From the NCBI RefSeq assembly GCF_017299535.1, contig NZ_CP071238.1, positions 4,898,001 to 4,962,000 of the forward strand: a stretch of DNA of 64,000 nt, in the 5' to 3' direction. Positions 1 through 9,090 of this stretch are shown in pieces; position 1 is the stretch's first letter, and every line of letters starts with the position of its first letter. Position numbers and translations under genes: made by a program. The stretch comes from Serratia marcescens subsp. marcescens ATCC 13880 (lineage in GTDB: Bacteria > Pseudomonadota > Gammaproteobacteria > Enterobacterales > Enterobacteriaceae). The notes under the pieces were generated by a model. That model was not told the origin of the DNA. It saw only the letters and a list, made by a program, of their open reading frames with translations, and did no database searches.

Positions 1-1240
1 CAGCGCCGCTGCGCCGCCGCTTTCCGCAATGCCGTTGTTTTCAAAGTTCACGTACGCCAGGTTGACGAACGGCTCCAGGTTCAGCCACTCGCCCTTCACG
101 CTGTAGCCCGCTTCCGCGAACAGCTGCTCGGTGCGCGCGCTGTACTTCGCCGTGTCGCGGTCCGACTGCATCCCGTAGTTCACCGACCGCTTGGTGTCGA
201 TGCGGTGCCAGGTGTAGCCCGCCCCGCCGCGTAGCGCCAGCGCCCCGAACTGCTTGTCGCCGTACGCCGCCAGGTGGTAGTTGTCGCTGTCCGCCTTCGA
301 CCCGTACCCGCCGTGCAGCGAGGTGCGGGTGTAGCCGGTCGCCACCCCCAGCCGCCAGTCGGCCGCCGCCGCCGAGTCCAGCCCCACCAGCACCCCGTAG
401 GTCGAGGCCTGATAGCCGGTGGCGTTGGCGTCGCCCGACGCATGGTCCCACGCTCCCAGCAGCTGCGCCCAGGCGCCGTCCTCGTCCGCCTTGATGGCCG
501 ACGAGCTCGCCAGCCCTTCCGCCTGACGCAGACGCCCGTTCAGCGCCTCACGCAGGTAGCGGCTGTCGTTCACCAGCGCCGACGCGATGTCCGCATGGAT
601 TTGCCCCGACAGCTGACGGAACGCCTGCCGCGCCTCGCCCGCCGTGCCGCTGTTGAGCAGGCTCTCGTACACCGGGTTGCCCGCCGCCAGCGCATCCGCC
701 GCCGCCGCCACCGCCCGTTCGTTCGGCGTCTGCGCCACGCTGGCGAAGCTTGTGCCGTTGCGCCCGACGCTCAGCGTTACCCCGGTCGGCTGGTAGCTCA
801 GCCCGGTGCCGAGGAACAGGTAGTTCGGCGCCACCGCGTCAAACTGCCCGCTCACCCCCTGCTGCGCGCTCAGGATGGTGTACTGCTGGCCCAGCAGGCT
901 GCGCACCTCGCTTTGCGTCAGCAGGTTGCTGCTGTTCTCCAGCGTGACCGCCACCTCGCCGCCGCCGATCGTCGCCGCTCCACCGCTCTGGATCCGATCG
1001 CTCTGGCCGTTCGGCCCCACTTCCACCGCATAGCGCGAACCCGGCTCGAAGCTGACGTCGCCGGCCACGTTCAGGGTGCCGATCGAGTTGCCCGGCGCCA
1101 CGGTGCCGCCGCGGCGGGCGGTCAGCGAACCGACGGTGCCGCTGCCGCCGACGATGCCGCCGCTCTGCACGCTGACGGCCGAGGTGACCGAGCCGTTGAT
1201 CGCCAGCCGCCCCTGATTGACCAGCGTCGGCCCGGAATAG
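1..1240. repeat. Long direct repeat, copy A (autotransporter 3' half)
   Basis: Position 1 aligns with 3224 at a constant offset of 3223 with only about eight mismatches that I could spot. It covers the end of the passenger and most of the barrel of the first protease and continues off the left edge. Similarity drops sharply near 1240, and a second very similar patch lies at about 1400-1590. Confidence 0.9.
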
Positions 1241-2763
1241 GTGTTGGCGCCGGTCATGACCAGCGTGCCCCTCCCTTCTTTGGTCAGGCCGCCATGGCCG
1301 GAGATGTTGTTGGAGTAGACTTCCAGTTCGCAACTGATGTCGTCACACTTTCTGGCGTGCAGCGTGCCGGCATCCACCTCGGCGCCCAGACCCGGAATAT
1401 TGGCGACAAACTGGGTCGGGCCGTAGGCCACGCCCGTCGGATCCGGAATGCGGAACTCCGCAGGAATATCTTCGACGGTATAGAACATGCCCGGGCCGTT
1501 GATGGCTTTGCCCAGGTTGATCATCCCCCAGCCGTAGAGCGCGTCGATGCCCGGCGCGCCCATGTCGGTGGCGGTGGTTTTCAGCACGTCGGCAATCTGC
1601 GCCGAGCTCATGTACGGGAAGCGCTGCAGCAACACCGCCACCGCGCCGGTGACGTGCGGCGTCGCCATCGAGGTGCCGTTTTTATTGCCGTAGTCCGACA
1701 CCAGGTTGGCCGGATCGGAACCGTTGGCCACGGTGCTGTAGATTTTGCTGCCCGGCGACGAGACGCAGAAGCTGGCGGTATAGCCGCAACGGGAAGAGAA
1801 GCTGCTGATGGTGTAAGGCACGCTGTTGGTCGATGTCGCATCCTGCGCCACGCTGGCGACCGACAGCCAGTTCGGCGCGATGTCCGGCACGAAATAGGCC
1901 AGGCCGCTGATCACATCCGGCTGATTGTAGTTGCCGTCGTTACCGGCGGCGAACAGCACCAGAATATTTTTGCGCGCCGCGTCGATGGCGCCCTGATAGC
2001 CTGCGCCGGCCAAACTGCCGAGCAGCGGTTTGACCTGATCGAACTGTTCCTGCGCATCCTTCAGCTCAAAGTGCAGCGCGTTGGGATCGCGGCCGCCGTC
2101 GGACAGGAAATCGGGAATACTGACGCCCCAGCTGTTGTTGATCACCCGCACGCCGCTCTTGATCATCGCCTGCCAGCCGGCATTGGTGACGGCGCCGTCC
2201 AGGCCGAGGAATTCGCCGTAGGCCGGGCCGTCGTTGTCATTATCGACGCTGATCACCTGCGAATCGAAGGCCACGCCGTGCATGCCGACGCCGTCGCGGT
2301 TCGCCGCGCTGATGCCCGCGACGTGCACCCCGTGATTGCTCAGCATGCCCTGTGAACCGCTGTAGAAGTGGAAGGTGCCGTCGAAGTAAAAGCGATCGCC
2401 GGCGTTAATCCCCGGCCGGTGCGGATCGGTATAGGCGCGATAGCCTTCGGTGACCACGTTGATCAGTTTGCCGTCGCCGGCGAACTCGGGATGGCGGTTG
2501 ACCGGGGTATCGAAAATGCCCACCTTCTGCCCTTTGCCGGTGTAGCCGGCGGCATAGGCCTCATCGGCGTGGATCGCCCCCAGCCCCCAGTTGGCGTTGA
2601 ATTCGGCGCTGCGCCAGCTGGCCGGATCGCCGGCTTGGCCGCTCACCTCGTGCGGCGCCGCCTGCGCATACCCCGCCAGCGCCATGCAGCAGACCAGCGC
2701 GTTCAGCCGCCACGGCGAGCGGCGAGCGTTTCCTTTGCTATCAAAACCCATTGTTGTTGTCAT
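1..2763 (-). CDS. Ssp-type subtilisin autotransporter serine protease, 3' end cut by window edge
   Basis: 921 residues are visible; the end of the beta-barrel lies outside the window. The start at 2763 is preceded by AAAGG seven bases upstream. Residues 1-36 form an extended signal peptide ending near AQA. The S8 protease domain follows, with Asp85 (GIFDTP), His144 (NHGVHVAG) and Ser365 (GTSMATPH). After about residue 500 come the autotransporter linker (GHGGLTKEG, ANTYSGPT) and the barrel region. The product should be exported by Sec, be inserted as an outer-membrane barrel and present or release a secreted protease. It is homologous to the next gene upstream; from about 1240 leftward the DNA is almost identical to that gene. 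It belongs to the Ssp / Ssp-h group described in S. marcescens; which member this is cannot be decided here. Confidence 0.9.
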   Translation of the reverse strand, partial: MTTTMGFDSKGNARRSPWRLNALVCCMALAGYAQAAPHEVSGQAGDPASWRSAEFNANWGLGAIHADEAYAAGYTGKGQKVGIFDTPVNRHPEFAGDGKLINVVTEGYRAYTDPHRPGINAGDRFYFDGTFHFYSGSQGMLSNHGVHVAGISAANRDGVGMHGVAFDSQVISVDNDNDGPAYGEFLGLDGAVTNAGWQAMIKSGVRVINNSWGVSIPDFLSDGGRDPNALHFELKDAQEQFDQVKPLLGSLAGAGYQGAIDAARKNILVLFAAGNDGNYNQPDVISGLAYFVPDIAPNWLSVASVAQDATSTNSVPYTISSFSSRCGYTASFCVSSPGSKIYSTVANGSDPANLVSDYGNKNGTSMATPHVTGAVAVLLQRFPYMSSAQIADVLKTTATDMGAPGIDALYGWGMINLGKAINGPGMFYTVEDIPAEFRIPDPTGVAYGPTQFVANIPGLGAEVDAGTLHARKCDDISCELEVYSNNISGHGGLTKEGRGTLVMTGANTYSGPTLVNQGRLAINGSVTSAVSVQSGGIVGGSGTVGSLTARRGGTVAPGNSIGTLNVAGDVSFEPGSRYAVEVGPNGQSDRIQSGGAATIGGGEVAVTLENSSNLLTQSEVRSLLGQQYTILSAQQGVSGQFDAVAPNYLFLGTGLSYQPTGVTLSVGRNGTSFASVAQTPNERAVAAAADALAAGNPVYESLLNSGTAGEARQAFRQLSGQIHADIASALVNDSRYLREALNGRLRQAEGLASSSAIKADEDGAWAQLLGAWDHASGDANATGYQASTYGVLVGLDSAAAADWRLGVATGYTRTSLHGGYGSKADSDNYHLAAYGDKQFGALALRGGAGYTWHRIDTKRSVNYGMQSDRDTAKYSARTEQLFAEAGYSVKGEWLNLEPFVNLAYVNFENNGIAESGGAAAL

Positions 2764-2829
2764 TTCCTTACCTTTTGCTTGTTATTGGCCGACGCCCCAG
2801 GTGCGCCGGGTTCTCATTAGCAGGATGTG

Positions 2830-2856
2830 AAAAAGGAACCGCCCGCAGGCGGTTCC
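2830..2856 (-). terminator. Rho-independent terminator after the second protease
   Basis: On the minus strand a GGAACCGCC / GGCGGTTCC stem with a four-base loop is followed by five T. It lies 26 bases after the stop of the 1036-residue protease and 66 bases before the start of the next protease gene. Confidence 0.85.
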
Positions 2857-2881
2857 CGTACAAGGATTGAGTCGATGTTGC

Positions 2882-5800
2882 TTAGAAGCGCCAGGTGAAG
2901 CCGGCGTTGACGCTGTTGTCCTGATGGTTCTGCGACAGCAGCCCGCCGTAGCCCAGCGACAGCGAGGCGTTCTCGTTCACCGCCACTTCCGCCCCCGCCT
3001 TCAGCACCATCCCGTCGCGCGACACCGGCACGCTGTCCACCACGAACGGCGCGTTGCCGCCGTTGAACCGCAGCCCGGTGCCACGCTCCAGCCCGCCGTA
3101 CTGGTGTTGCCACCCCAGCTCGCTGCGCAGCGCCACCGTCGTGCCCGGGCTCACCTGCCACTCAGTGTCCGCACGCAGTCCCAGCGTCGACACCGTCGCG
3201 TCGGTGTGCTGCTTGTCGCCGCGCAGCGCCGCTGCGCCGCCGCTTTCCGCAATGCCGTTGTTTTCAAAGTTCACGTACGCCAGGTTGACGAACGGCTCCA
3301 GGTTCAGCCACTCGCCCTTCACGCTGTAGCCCGCTTCCGCGAACAGCTGCTCGGTGCGCGCGCTGTACTTCGCCGTGTCGCGGTCCGACTGCATCCCGTA
3401 GTTCACCGAGCGCTTGGTGTCGATGCGGTGCCAGGTGTAGCCCGCCCCGCCGCGCAGCGCCAGCGCCCCGAACTGCTTGTCGCCGTACGCCGCCAGGTGG
3501 TAGTTGTCGCTGTCCGCCTTCGACCCGTACCCGCCGTGCAGCGAGGTGCGGGTGTAGCCGGTCGCCACCCCCAGCCGCCAGTCGGCCGCCGCCGCCGAGT
3601 CCAGCCCCACCAGCACCCCGTAGGTCGAGGCCTGATAGCCGGTGGCGTTGGCGTCGCCCGACGCATGGTCCCACGCTCCCAGCAGCTGCGCCCAGGCGCC
3701 GTCCTCGTCCGCCTTGATGGCCGACGAGCTCGCCAGCCCTTCCGCCTGACGCAGACGCCCGTTCAGCGCCTCACGCAGGTAGCGGCTGTCGTTCACCAGC
3801 GCCGACGCGATGTCCGCATGGATTTGCCCCGACAGCTGACGGAACGCCTGCCGCGCCTCGCCCGCCGTGCCGCTGTTGAGCAGGCTCTCGTACACCGGGT
3901 TGCCCGCCGCCAGCGCATCCGCCGCCGCCGCCACCGCCCGTTCGTTCGGCGTCTGCGCCACGCTGGCGAAGCTTGTGCCGTTGCGCCCGACGCTCAGCGT
4001 TACCCCGGTCGGCTGGTAGCTCAGCCCGGTGCCGAGGAACAGGTAGTTCGGCGCCACCGCGTCAAACTGCCCGCTCACCCCCTGCTGCGCGCTCAGGATG
4101 GTGTACTGCTGGCCCAGCAGGCTGCGCACCTCGCCTTGCGTCAGCAGGTTGCTGCTGTTCTCCAGCGTGACCGCCACCTCGCCGCCGCCGATCGTCGCCG
4201 CTCCGCCGCTCTGGATCCGATCACTCTGGCCGTTCGGGCCCACTTCCACCGCATAGCGCGAACCCGGCTCGAAGCTGACGTTGCCGGCCACGTTCAGGGT
4301 GCCGATCGAGTTGCCCGGCGCCACGGTGCCGCCGCGGCGGGCGGTCAGCGAACCGACCGTGCCGCTGCCGCCGACGATGCCGCCGCTCTGCACGCTGACG
4401 GCCGAGGTGACCGAGCCGTTGATCGCCAGCCGCCCCTGATTGACCAGCGTCGGCCCGGAATAGGTGTTGTTACCGGTCAGCACCAACGTGCCGATGCCCT
4501 GTTTGGTCAGGCCGCCATGGCCGGAGATGTCGTTGCTCCAGACGTCCAGCCCGCACAACACATCGCTGCAGACGCGCTCGGTCGGTTTGCCCTTGTCCAG
4601 CACCGCGCCGACGCCCGGCAGATCCACTACAAACTGGGTCGGGCCGTAAGCCACGCCCGTCGGATCCGGAATGCGGAATTCTTCGGGAATATCCTCGGCG
4701 GTCACCAACATGCCCGGGCCGTTGATGGCCTTGCCCAGGTTGATCATCCCCCAGCCGTAGAGCGCGTCGATGCCCGGCGCGCCCATGTCGGTGGCGGTGG
4801 TTTTCAGCACCTCCGCCACCTGCGCGCCATTCAGATACGGGAAACGCTCCATCAGCACGGCAACGCTGCCGGCCACGTGCGGCGCCGCCATCGAAGTGCC
4901 GCTGTATTTGGCGTAACCGGTCGTCAGATTCTCCACGCTGGTGCCTTCGATTACCGAGCTGTATACCCGGGTGCCCGGCGCCGAGACGCAGAGGCTGGCG
5001 GTGTAACCGCAGCGAGAAGAGAAGGTGCTGATGCTGTAATCGCCGGTATTGGTCGGATCCTGCAGGCTGGCGACCGACAGCCAGTTCGGCGCGATGTCCG
5101 GCACAAAATAAGCCAGACCGGCCATGGCATCGGGGTTATTCAGATTGCCGTCGTTACCGGCGGCGAAGATGGTGACCACGCCGCTGCGGGCCGCGTCGAT
5201 CGCGCCCTGATAGGCGCCGCCGGGCTTGGTGCCGAGGATCTGTTTGATCTGATCGAACTGCTTTTGCGCATCGTTTACTGTGAAATGCGGATAAGCCGGG
5301 TCATAACCGCCCTCATCAAACTTTTCGGTGATGCCGATGCCCCAGCTGTTGTTGATGATGCGCGCGCCGCTGGCCACCAGCGCATCCCAACCGGCCTGGT
5401 ACACCGCGCCGTCGTTGCCGAGGATGATGCCGTCCTCCGGGCCGGGATCGCCGTTTTCCGCGCTGATGATCTGCGCGTTGAACGCCACGCCGTGCATGGC
5501 GCCGCCGTCTCGGCTGCCGGCGGCGATGCCGCCCACATGGGTGCCGTGCGAACCGAGCGTACCATCGGAATCCACGCTCGGTGTGCCGTCATAGCGGAAA
5601 GCGTCGCCTTTTTTCACCGGAATATAGGGGTCGGTATATTCGCGGATGCCTTCGGTAACCAGATTGATCACCTTATTCTCACCGGCGAACTCCGGGTGCT
5701 TGGCGTAGACTGGCTGATCGAAAATGCCAAGTTTGATGCCTTTTCCGGTATAACCGGCGGCGTAGGCCTGGTCGGCGTGGATTGCCCCCAGCCCCCATTC

Positions 5801-5992
5801 CGCATTGAACTCACTGCTGCGCCAGCTGGCCGGATCGCCCGCTTTGCCGTTCTCTATATAGCTGGAGGCCTGCGCCCCGCCAATCGCCGTCAGGCAGATC
5901 AGCATCGCGCTCCATTGTGCGCGATTAACTCCGATTTCAGGCCAGCCGAAGGCCGCCCGAGCGGATTTGACTCCTCTAAGTTTCTTCTCCAT
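2882..5992 (-). CDS. Ssp-type subtilisin autotransporter serine protease (1036 aa)
   Basis: A complete extracellular serine protease of the autotransporter class, close to the roughly 1045 residues known for S. marcescens Ssp. It has an extended signal peptide with the hydrophobic stretch at residues 29-42. The S8 domain has Asp92 (GIFDQP), His149 (SHGTHVGG), oxyanion Asn280 (AAGND) and Ser367 (GTSMAAPH). A passenger linker follows at about 500-650, and a C-terminal 12-strand-type barrel ends in the typical aromatic residue (FTWRF). All catalytic residues are present, so it should be active. The downstream copy at 1-2763 is a diverged paralogue whose 3' half is nearly identical. A Pho-box-like promoter precedes it. 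Confidence 0.92.
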   Translation of the reverse strand: MEKKLRGVKSARAAFGWPEIGVNRAQWSAMLICLTAIGGAQASSYIENGKAGDPASWRSSEFNAEWGLGAIHADQAYAAGYTGKGIKLGIFDQPVYAKHPEFAGENKVINLVTEGIREYTDPYIPVKKGDAFRYDGTPSVDSDGTLGSHGTHVGGIAAGSRDGGAMHGVAFNAQIISAENGDPGPEDGIILGNDGAVYQAGWDALVASGARIINNSWGIGITEKFDEGGYDPAYPHFTVNDAQKQFDQIKQILGTKPGGAYQGAIDAARSGVVTIFAAGNDGNLNNPDAMAGLAYFVPDIAPNWLSVASLQDPTNTGDYSISTFSSRCGYTASLCVSAPGTRVYSSVIEGTSVENLTTGYAKYSGTSMAAPHVAGSVAVLMERFPYLNGAQVAEVLKTTATDMGAPGIDALYGWGMINLGKAINGPGMLVTAEDIPEEFRIPDPTGVAYGPTQFVVDLPGVGAVLDKGKPTERVCSDVLCGLDVWSNDISGHGGLTKQGIGTLVLTGNNTYSGPTLVNQGRLAINGSVTSAVSVQSGGIVGGSGTVGSLTARRGGTVAPGNSIGTLNVAGNVSFEPGSRYAVEVGPNGQSDRIQSGGAATIGGGEVAVTLENSSNLLTQGEVRSLLGQQYTILSAQQGVSGQFDAVAPNYLFLGTGLSYQPTGVTLSVGRNGTSFASVAQTPNERAVAAAADALAAGNPVYESLLNSGTAGEARQAFRQLSGQIHADIASALVNDSRYLREALNGRLRQAEGLASSSAIKADEDGAWAQLLGAWDHASGDANATGYQASTYGVLVGLDSAAAADWRLGVATGYTRTSLHGGYGSKADSDNYHLAAYGDKQFGALALRGGAGYTWHRIDTKRSVNYGMQSDRDTAKYSARTEQLFAEAGYSVKGEWLNLEPFVNLAYVNFENNGIAESGGAAALRGDKQHTDATVSTLGLRADTEWQVSPGTTVALRSELGWQHQYGGLERGTGLRFNGGNAPFVVDSVPVSRDGMVLKAGAEVAVNENASLSLGYGGLLSQNHQDNSVNAGFTWRF
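3224..4463. repeat. Long direct repeat, copy B (autotransporter 3' half)
   Basis: This is the partner of copy A, inside the second protease gene. The abrupt boundary of near-identity inside otherwise diverged paralogues suggests gene conversion or recent unequal exchange. Confidence 0.9.
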
Positions 5993-6383
5993 CCCAGATA
6001 CCGTCCGTTGTTGTTTGCAAATGTTTTATAAGATTTTTTGTGTAACAGTTTGGTAACACCAAATAAATAAAGCACAACAATCTCAAGTGCGCTTAATGTG
6101 TCATCCGGCAGCTCGACGGGAGGAGAGAATGTTTCAAGGGTGAATCAGGCCAGTGCCGATAAGAAATGACAATGACGTTTGCCGGTATCAAAATGGCGAT
6201 AACACGTGAAGGGATAAATTATAATCTGCTGATAAATAAAAATATAACCTAGGGAGACATAAAGAATGCGGCCGCCTGAAAAGTGCTTAACAGGCGTCTT
6301 TTATCACTTTTAATTATAAATTTTGCCAATATTCACTCAGTGAATTATGCTGGTTTTTCACTCGGTCATCGGCAAAAATTGGA
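5993..6383. other. AT-rich intergenic region
   Basis: No gene is visible. It holds the protease promoter at its left end and an imperfect stem (CGCCTG / CAGGCG, 12-base loop, then TCTTTT) at 6273-6302, which could be a weak plus-strand terminator although no plus-strand gene precedes it. The low GC content contrasts with the flanks. Confidence 0.5.
6025..6059 (-). promoter_or_regulatory. Candidate Pho-box promoter of the autotransporter protease
   Basis: Read on the minus strand, GTGTTACCAAACTGTTAC (6059-6042) is a direct repeat of TGTTA with an 11-bp period and matches about 13 of 18 positions of the PhoB box. A TATAAA -10 element follows at 6030-6025, 11 bases away, the usual distance in PhoB-dependent promoters. 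It lies about 35 bases upstream of the start codon. This is inference from the motif only. Confidence 0.4.
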
Positions 6384-7037
6384 TTATCCTGCTGATGTTT
6401 TTTTGCAGTTCGTCGCGTCCTCTTCCGCCTGACGCAGAATGGCTTTGGCCATCCATTGCGTGACGTCCTGAATGCTCTCAAGCTCCAGCCCCCAGATATC
6501 TTTCAGCACCAGGAACACCTCCGAGCCGTAAATCAGCGAGAAAGCATGAATCACTCTCTGCAGAGAGTCCGGCGGCAGTTTGCCCTGCAGCGGTTCCACC
6601 GCCAGCGCCAACAGACGCTTGCGGTTGCCGCGCACGAATTTCTCGCCCGGCGTCGCGTGCGCCCACTGTTGCAAAGAGAGTTGCAGCGCCGCGCGCAATG
6701 CTCCCTCGTGCCGCTCCATCTGAGGATAGGCGAAAGTCAGCAACTGCCGGATGCGTTTCAGGGCGTCATCGTCTTGCGGGCGCCATTCCAGAATAGGCCC
6801 CAGGCTTTCCGCCACCACGGCGCTAATCAGCGCACTCTGGGTCGGAAAATAGCGGTAGGCCGTCGCACGCGATACCTGCGCATGCGCCGCCAGTTCGGTG
6901 ATCGAAGGAAACGCCCCTTCGTCATACAGCGTCATCGCGCTGGCCAGCAACAAACGGTAGGTTTTTGCCCGGGTGGAAGTCAGTGAAGGATCAAACGGGG
7001 TGGGAAAGGCATCTATCGGCACATAAACCTCATGCAT
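6384..7037 (-). CDS. TetR-family transcriptional regulator
   Basis: A 217-residue regulator with an N-terminal helix-turn-helix (ITELAAHAQVSRATAYRYF) and a ligand-binding alpha-helical C-terminal domain. The reading frame is open up to 7178, but that upstream part covers the two palindromic operators, so I prefer the internal ATG at 7037 (MHEVYVP). No strong ribosome binding site supports either start. It is divergent from the Tm-1-like gene and very likely represses it and itself through the operators at 7115-7179. The inducer is unknown. Confidence 0.85.
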   Translation of the reverse strand: MHEVYVPIDAFPTPFDPSLTSTRAKTYRLLLASAMTLYDEGAFPSITELAAHAQVSRATAYRYFPTQSALISAVVAESLGPILEWRPQDDDALKRIRQLLTFAYPQMERHEGALRAALQLSLQQWAHATPGEKFVRGNRKRLLALAVEPLQGKLPPDSLQRVIHAFSLIYGSEVFLVLKDIWGLELESIQDVTQWMAKAILRQAEEDATNCKKTSAG

Positions 7038-7114
7038 CTGCACACGCTTGCGCAACAGAGGATGCGCCTCTGTCGACTGGCTGCCGGCAAAGCGCCGGCC
7101 ACGTTGAAAAGCCA

Positions 7115-7138
7115 AAAATGAGACAGGAGTCCCATTTT
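7115..7138. promoter_or_regulatory. Palindromic operator 1, probable TetR-family site
   Basis: Imperfect 24-bp palindrome with arms AAAATGAGAC and GTCCCATTTT around a four-base centre; nine of ten arm positions pair. It shares the core TGAGAC-N4-GTCTCA pattern with operator 2. The two centres are 43 bp apart, about four helical turns. Confidence 0.65.
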
Positions 7139-7159
7139 GCACTGAGCTGCCCTTGCAAA

Positions 7160-7179
7160 AATGATACTGCCGTCTCATT
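7160..7179. promoter_or_regulatory. Palindromic operator 2, probable TetR-family site
   Basis: Palindrome with arms AATGATAC and GTCTCATT around a four-base centre, one mismatch per arm. It lies in the divergent promoter region between the regulator and the Tm-1-like gene. It also overlaps the most upstream possible start of the regulator, which argues against that start. Confidence 0.65.
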
Positions 7180-7286
7180 ATATAAATACATTAATCAATT
7201 TAATTTAAACGCCAACACCAGGGCACCCTATAAAAATATAATAAAATGATTTTTAAATAAAAACTAGAAACACCCTAGGGAAATAC

Positions 7287-8504
7287 ATGAAAGACACTTC
7301 AAATTTTGTCTATATTGCTACCACAGCAGATACGAAAGGACAAGAGCTGGAGTATGTACGGCGGCTGATCGCTGCCCTGAATTTACCCACGCGAACCGTC
7401 GATCTTTCCACTCGTCGCTTGCCGTTTGACTCCCCGGCCGATATCGGTCCAGAGGACGTCGCACGCCACCATCCGGCAGGCGCCGACGCGGTCTTCTGCG
7501 CCAGTCGCGGCCAGGCGATCGCCGCCATGGCGACCGCTTTCGAACGTTTTATCCTGACGCGCCGCGATATCGCCGCCTTGCTTGGCCTGGGCGGTTCCGG
7601 CGGCACCGCCATCATCACGCCGGCCATGCAGCAGCTGCCGATCGGCCTGCCGAAAGTGATGGTCTCGAGCATGGCGGCGGGAGACGTTTCCGCCTATGTC
7701 GGCGCCAGCGATATCAACATGCTGTATTCGGTCACCGATCTCGCCGGCCTGAATCGCATCTCGCGACGGGTGCTGGGCAACGCGGCGCGCCAGATAGCCG
7801 GCGCAGTGCACTTCGCCGCCGTCGACTATCACGACAACAATCCCGCGATCGGCCTGACGACGTTTGGCGTCACCACGCCCTGCATTCAGGCGTTGGTTGC
7901 CGAGCTGGGATCGCAATGGGATTGCCTGACGTTTCATGCGACCGGCAGCGGCGGCAGATCGTTGGAAAAACTGATCGATAACCGCCAACTGCACGGCGCC
8001 ATCGATTTGACCACGACCGAAGTGGCCGATTACCTGTTTGGCGGCATGCTGCCCTGCAATGCGGATCGTTTCGGTGCCATCGCGCGTACCGGCATCCCGT
8101 GCGTGCTCTCCTGCGGCGCGATAGACATGATCAACTTCGGCGCGCCGAATACGGTGCCGGCTCGCTATGCCAACCGTCTTCGTCACCATCACAACCCGCA
8201 AGTGACGCTGGTGCGCACCAGCGCGCGAGAGAATGCGTTAATGGGGCGTTGGATGGGCGAAAAAATCAACGCCTGCGCGGGCGAAGTGCGTTTCGTTATC
8301 CCGGCGGGCGGCGTATCGGCTTTGGATGCGCCCGGCCAACCGTTCTGGGATCCGGCGGCGCTGGCCGCCTTTACGCAAGCGCTGGAAGAAACGGTGCACG
8401 CCACCGGCAAACGCCGGTTGATAAAAACGCCTTATCATATTAACGACCCGCGCTTTGCGCAGGCCGTTGCCGAACAGTTTCGGCACATTGTCGGCGGAGA
8501 ATGA
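7287..8504 (+). CDS. Tm-1-like ATP-binding domain protein (UPF0261 family)
   Basis: A 405-residue cytosolic protein of the UPF0261 / Tm-1-like family: an N-terminal nucleotide-binding domain to about residue 185 ([28 protein letters not shown]) and a C-terminal domain ([14 protein letters not shown]). The family name comes from the tomato Tm-1 resistance protein; the bacterial function is not established. AGGG lies about seven bases before the ATG. In many bacteria the gene is followed by a TIM-barrel PEP-hydrolase-like partner, which is absent here. It is divergent from, and probably controlled by, the TetR gene. Confidence 0.85.
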   Translation: MKDTSNFVYIATTADTKGQELEYVRRLIAALNLPTRTVDLSTRRLPFDSPADIGPEDVARHHPAGADAVFCASRGQAIAAMATAFERFILTRRDIAALLGLGGSGGTAIITPAMQQLPIGLPKVMVSSMAAGDVSAYVGASDINMLYSVTDLAGLNRISRRVLGNAARQIAGAVHFAAVDYHDNNPAIGLTTFGVTTPCIQALVAELGSQWDCLTFHATGSGGRSLEKLIDNRQLHGAIDLTTTEVADYLFGGMLPCNADRFGAIARTGIPCVLSCGAIDMINFGAPNTVPARYANRLRHHHNPQVTLVRTSARENALMGRWMGEKINACAGEVRFVIPAGGVSALDAPGQPFWDPAALAAFTQALEETVHATGKRRLIKTPYHINDPRFAQAVAEQFRHIVGGE

Positions 8505-8545
8505 TGATCACCCACGGCAAAGCCTGCCGGTGATAACGCCAAATA

Positions 8546-8580
8546 GAAAAAGGGCCAGACAAATAGTCTGGCCCTTTATT
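8546..8580. terminator. Bidirectional terminator
   Basis: A GGGCCAGAC / GTCTGGCCC stem with a five-base loop is flanked by an A tract on the left and TTTATT on the right. It can end both the Tm-1-like gene (+) and spy (-). Confidence 0.88.
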
Positions 8581-8598
8581 ATTTACCGCGAGCGAATA

Positions 8599-9090
8599 TT
8601 ACTGACCGGCGGACATCTGCTCCTTCATTTTATTCATGTGGTCCATCATCTTTTGCTCGCGTTTCTGATAATTCTCATTGTATTGTTTTTTCTGCTCAGG
8701 CGTCAGCAGGTTATACATTTTATTTTCCGCTTTGGCGCGTGCCAGCATGCGTTCGGATTGCGCTTTACCGATCGCGTCAATTTGCGCCTTCGCCTTCGCT
8801 TCGTCAAAGCTGTCGGAAGCGACCAGATTGTGCAGCGCCTGGCGCTCCTCTTTCATGCCCGGCCCGCGCTTCTGGTGCGACTCTTTCATGATGTCGCGCA
8901 TCTGCTGGCGCTGCTGCTCGGTCAGGTTCAGCCCGGCGAACGGGCCGCCTTTGCCTTCACCCTTGTGATGCATCATTTTCATCGGCGCCGCATCCGCCGC
9001 CGGAGCCGTCGCCGTATCGGCGGCGAACGCCGCGGAAGCAGAACCCAGAGCCAGCGTGGAAGCAATAAATAAAGCCGTCAATTTACGCAT
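8599..9090 (-). CDS. spy: ATP-independent periplasmic chaperone Spy
   Basis: A 163-residue protein with a clear signal peptide (MRKLTALFIASTLALG, cleavage near AFA) and two LTxxQ motifs (NLTEQQRQQ, LLTPEQKKQ), the signature of the Spy/CpxP family. The length and N-terminus match E. coli Spy (161 aa). The ATG at 9090 has AAGGA seven bases upstream, so the longer frame opening at 9117 is not used. Spy forms a cradle-like dimer that prevents aggregation of periplasmic proteins and is induced by envelope stress through Cpx and Bae in E. coli. Confidence 0.93.
   Translation of the reverse strand: MRKLTALFIASTLALGSASAAFAADTATAPAADAAPMKMMHHKGEGKGGPFAGLNLTEQQRQQMRDIMKESHQKRGPGMKEERQALHNLVASDSFDEAKAKAQIDAIGKAQSERMLARAKAENKMYNLLTPEQKKQYNENYQKREQKMMDHMNKMKEQMSAGQ

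Noticed and set aside
274-2355. Long plus-strand open frames antisense to the proteases (274-2355 and 2867-6031)
   Set aside because: Very arginine- and alanine-rich translations without family signatures, antisense to clearly conserved proteases. They are an effect of GC-rich codon use.
6273-6302. Plus-strand terminator in the AT-rich region
   Set aside because: Loop of 12 bases and no plus-strand gene before it; kept only as a note in the intergenic entry.
7038-7178. Extended start of the TetR regulator at 7178
   Set aside because: The extension covers both operators and has no family similarity.
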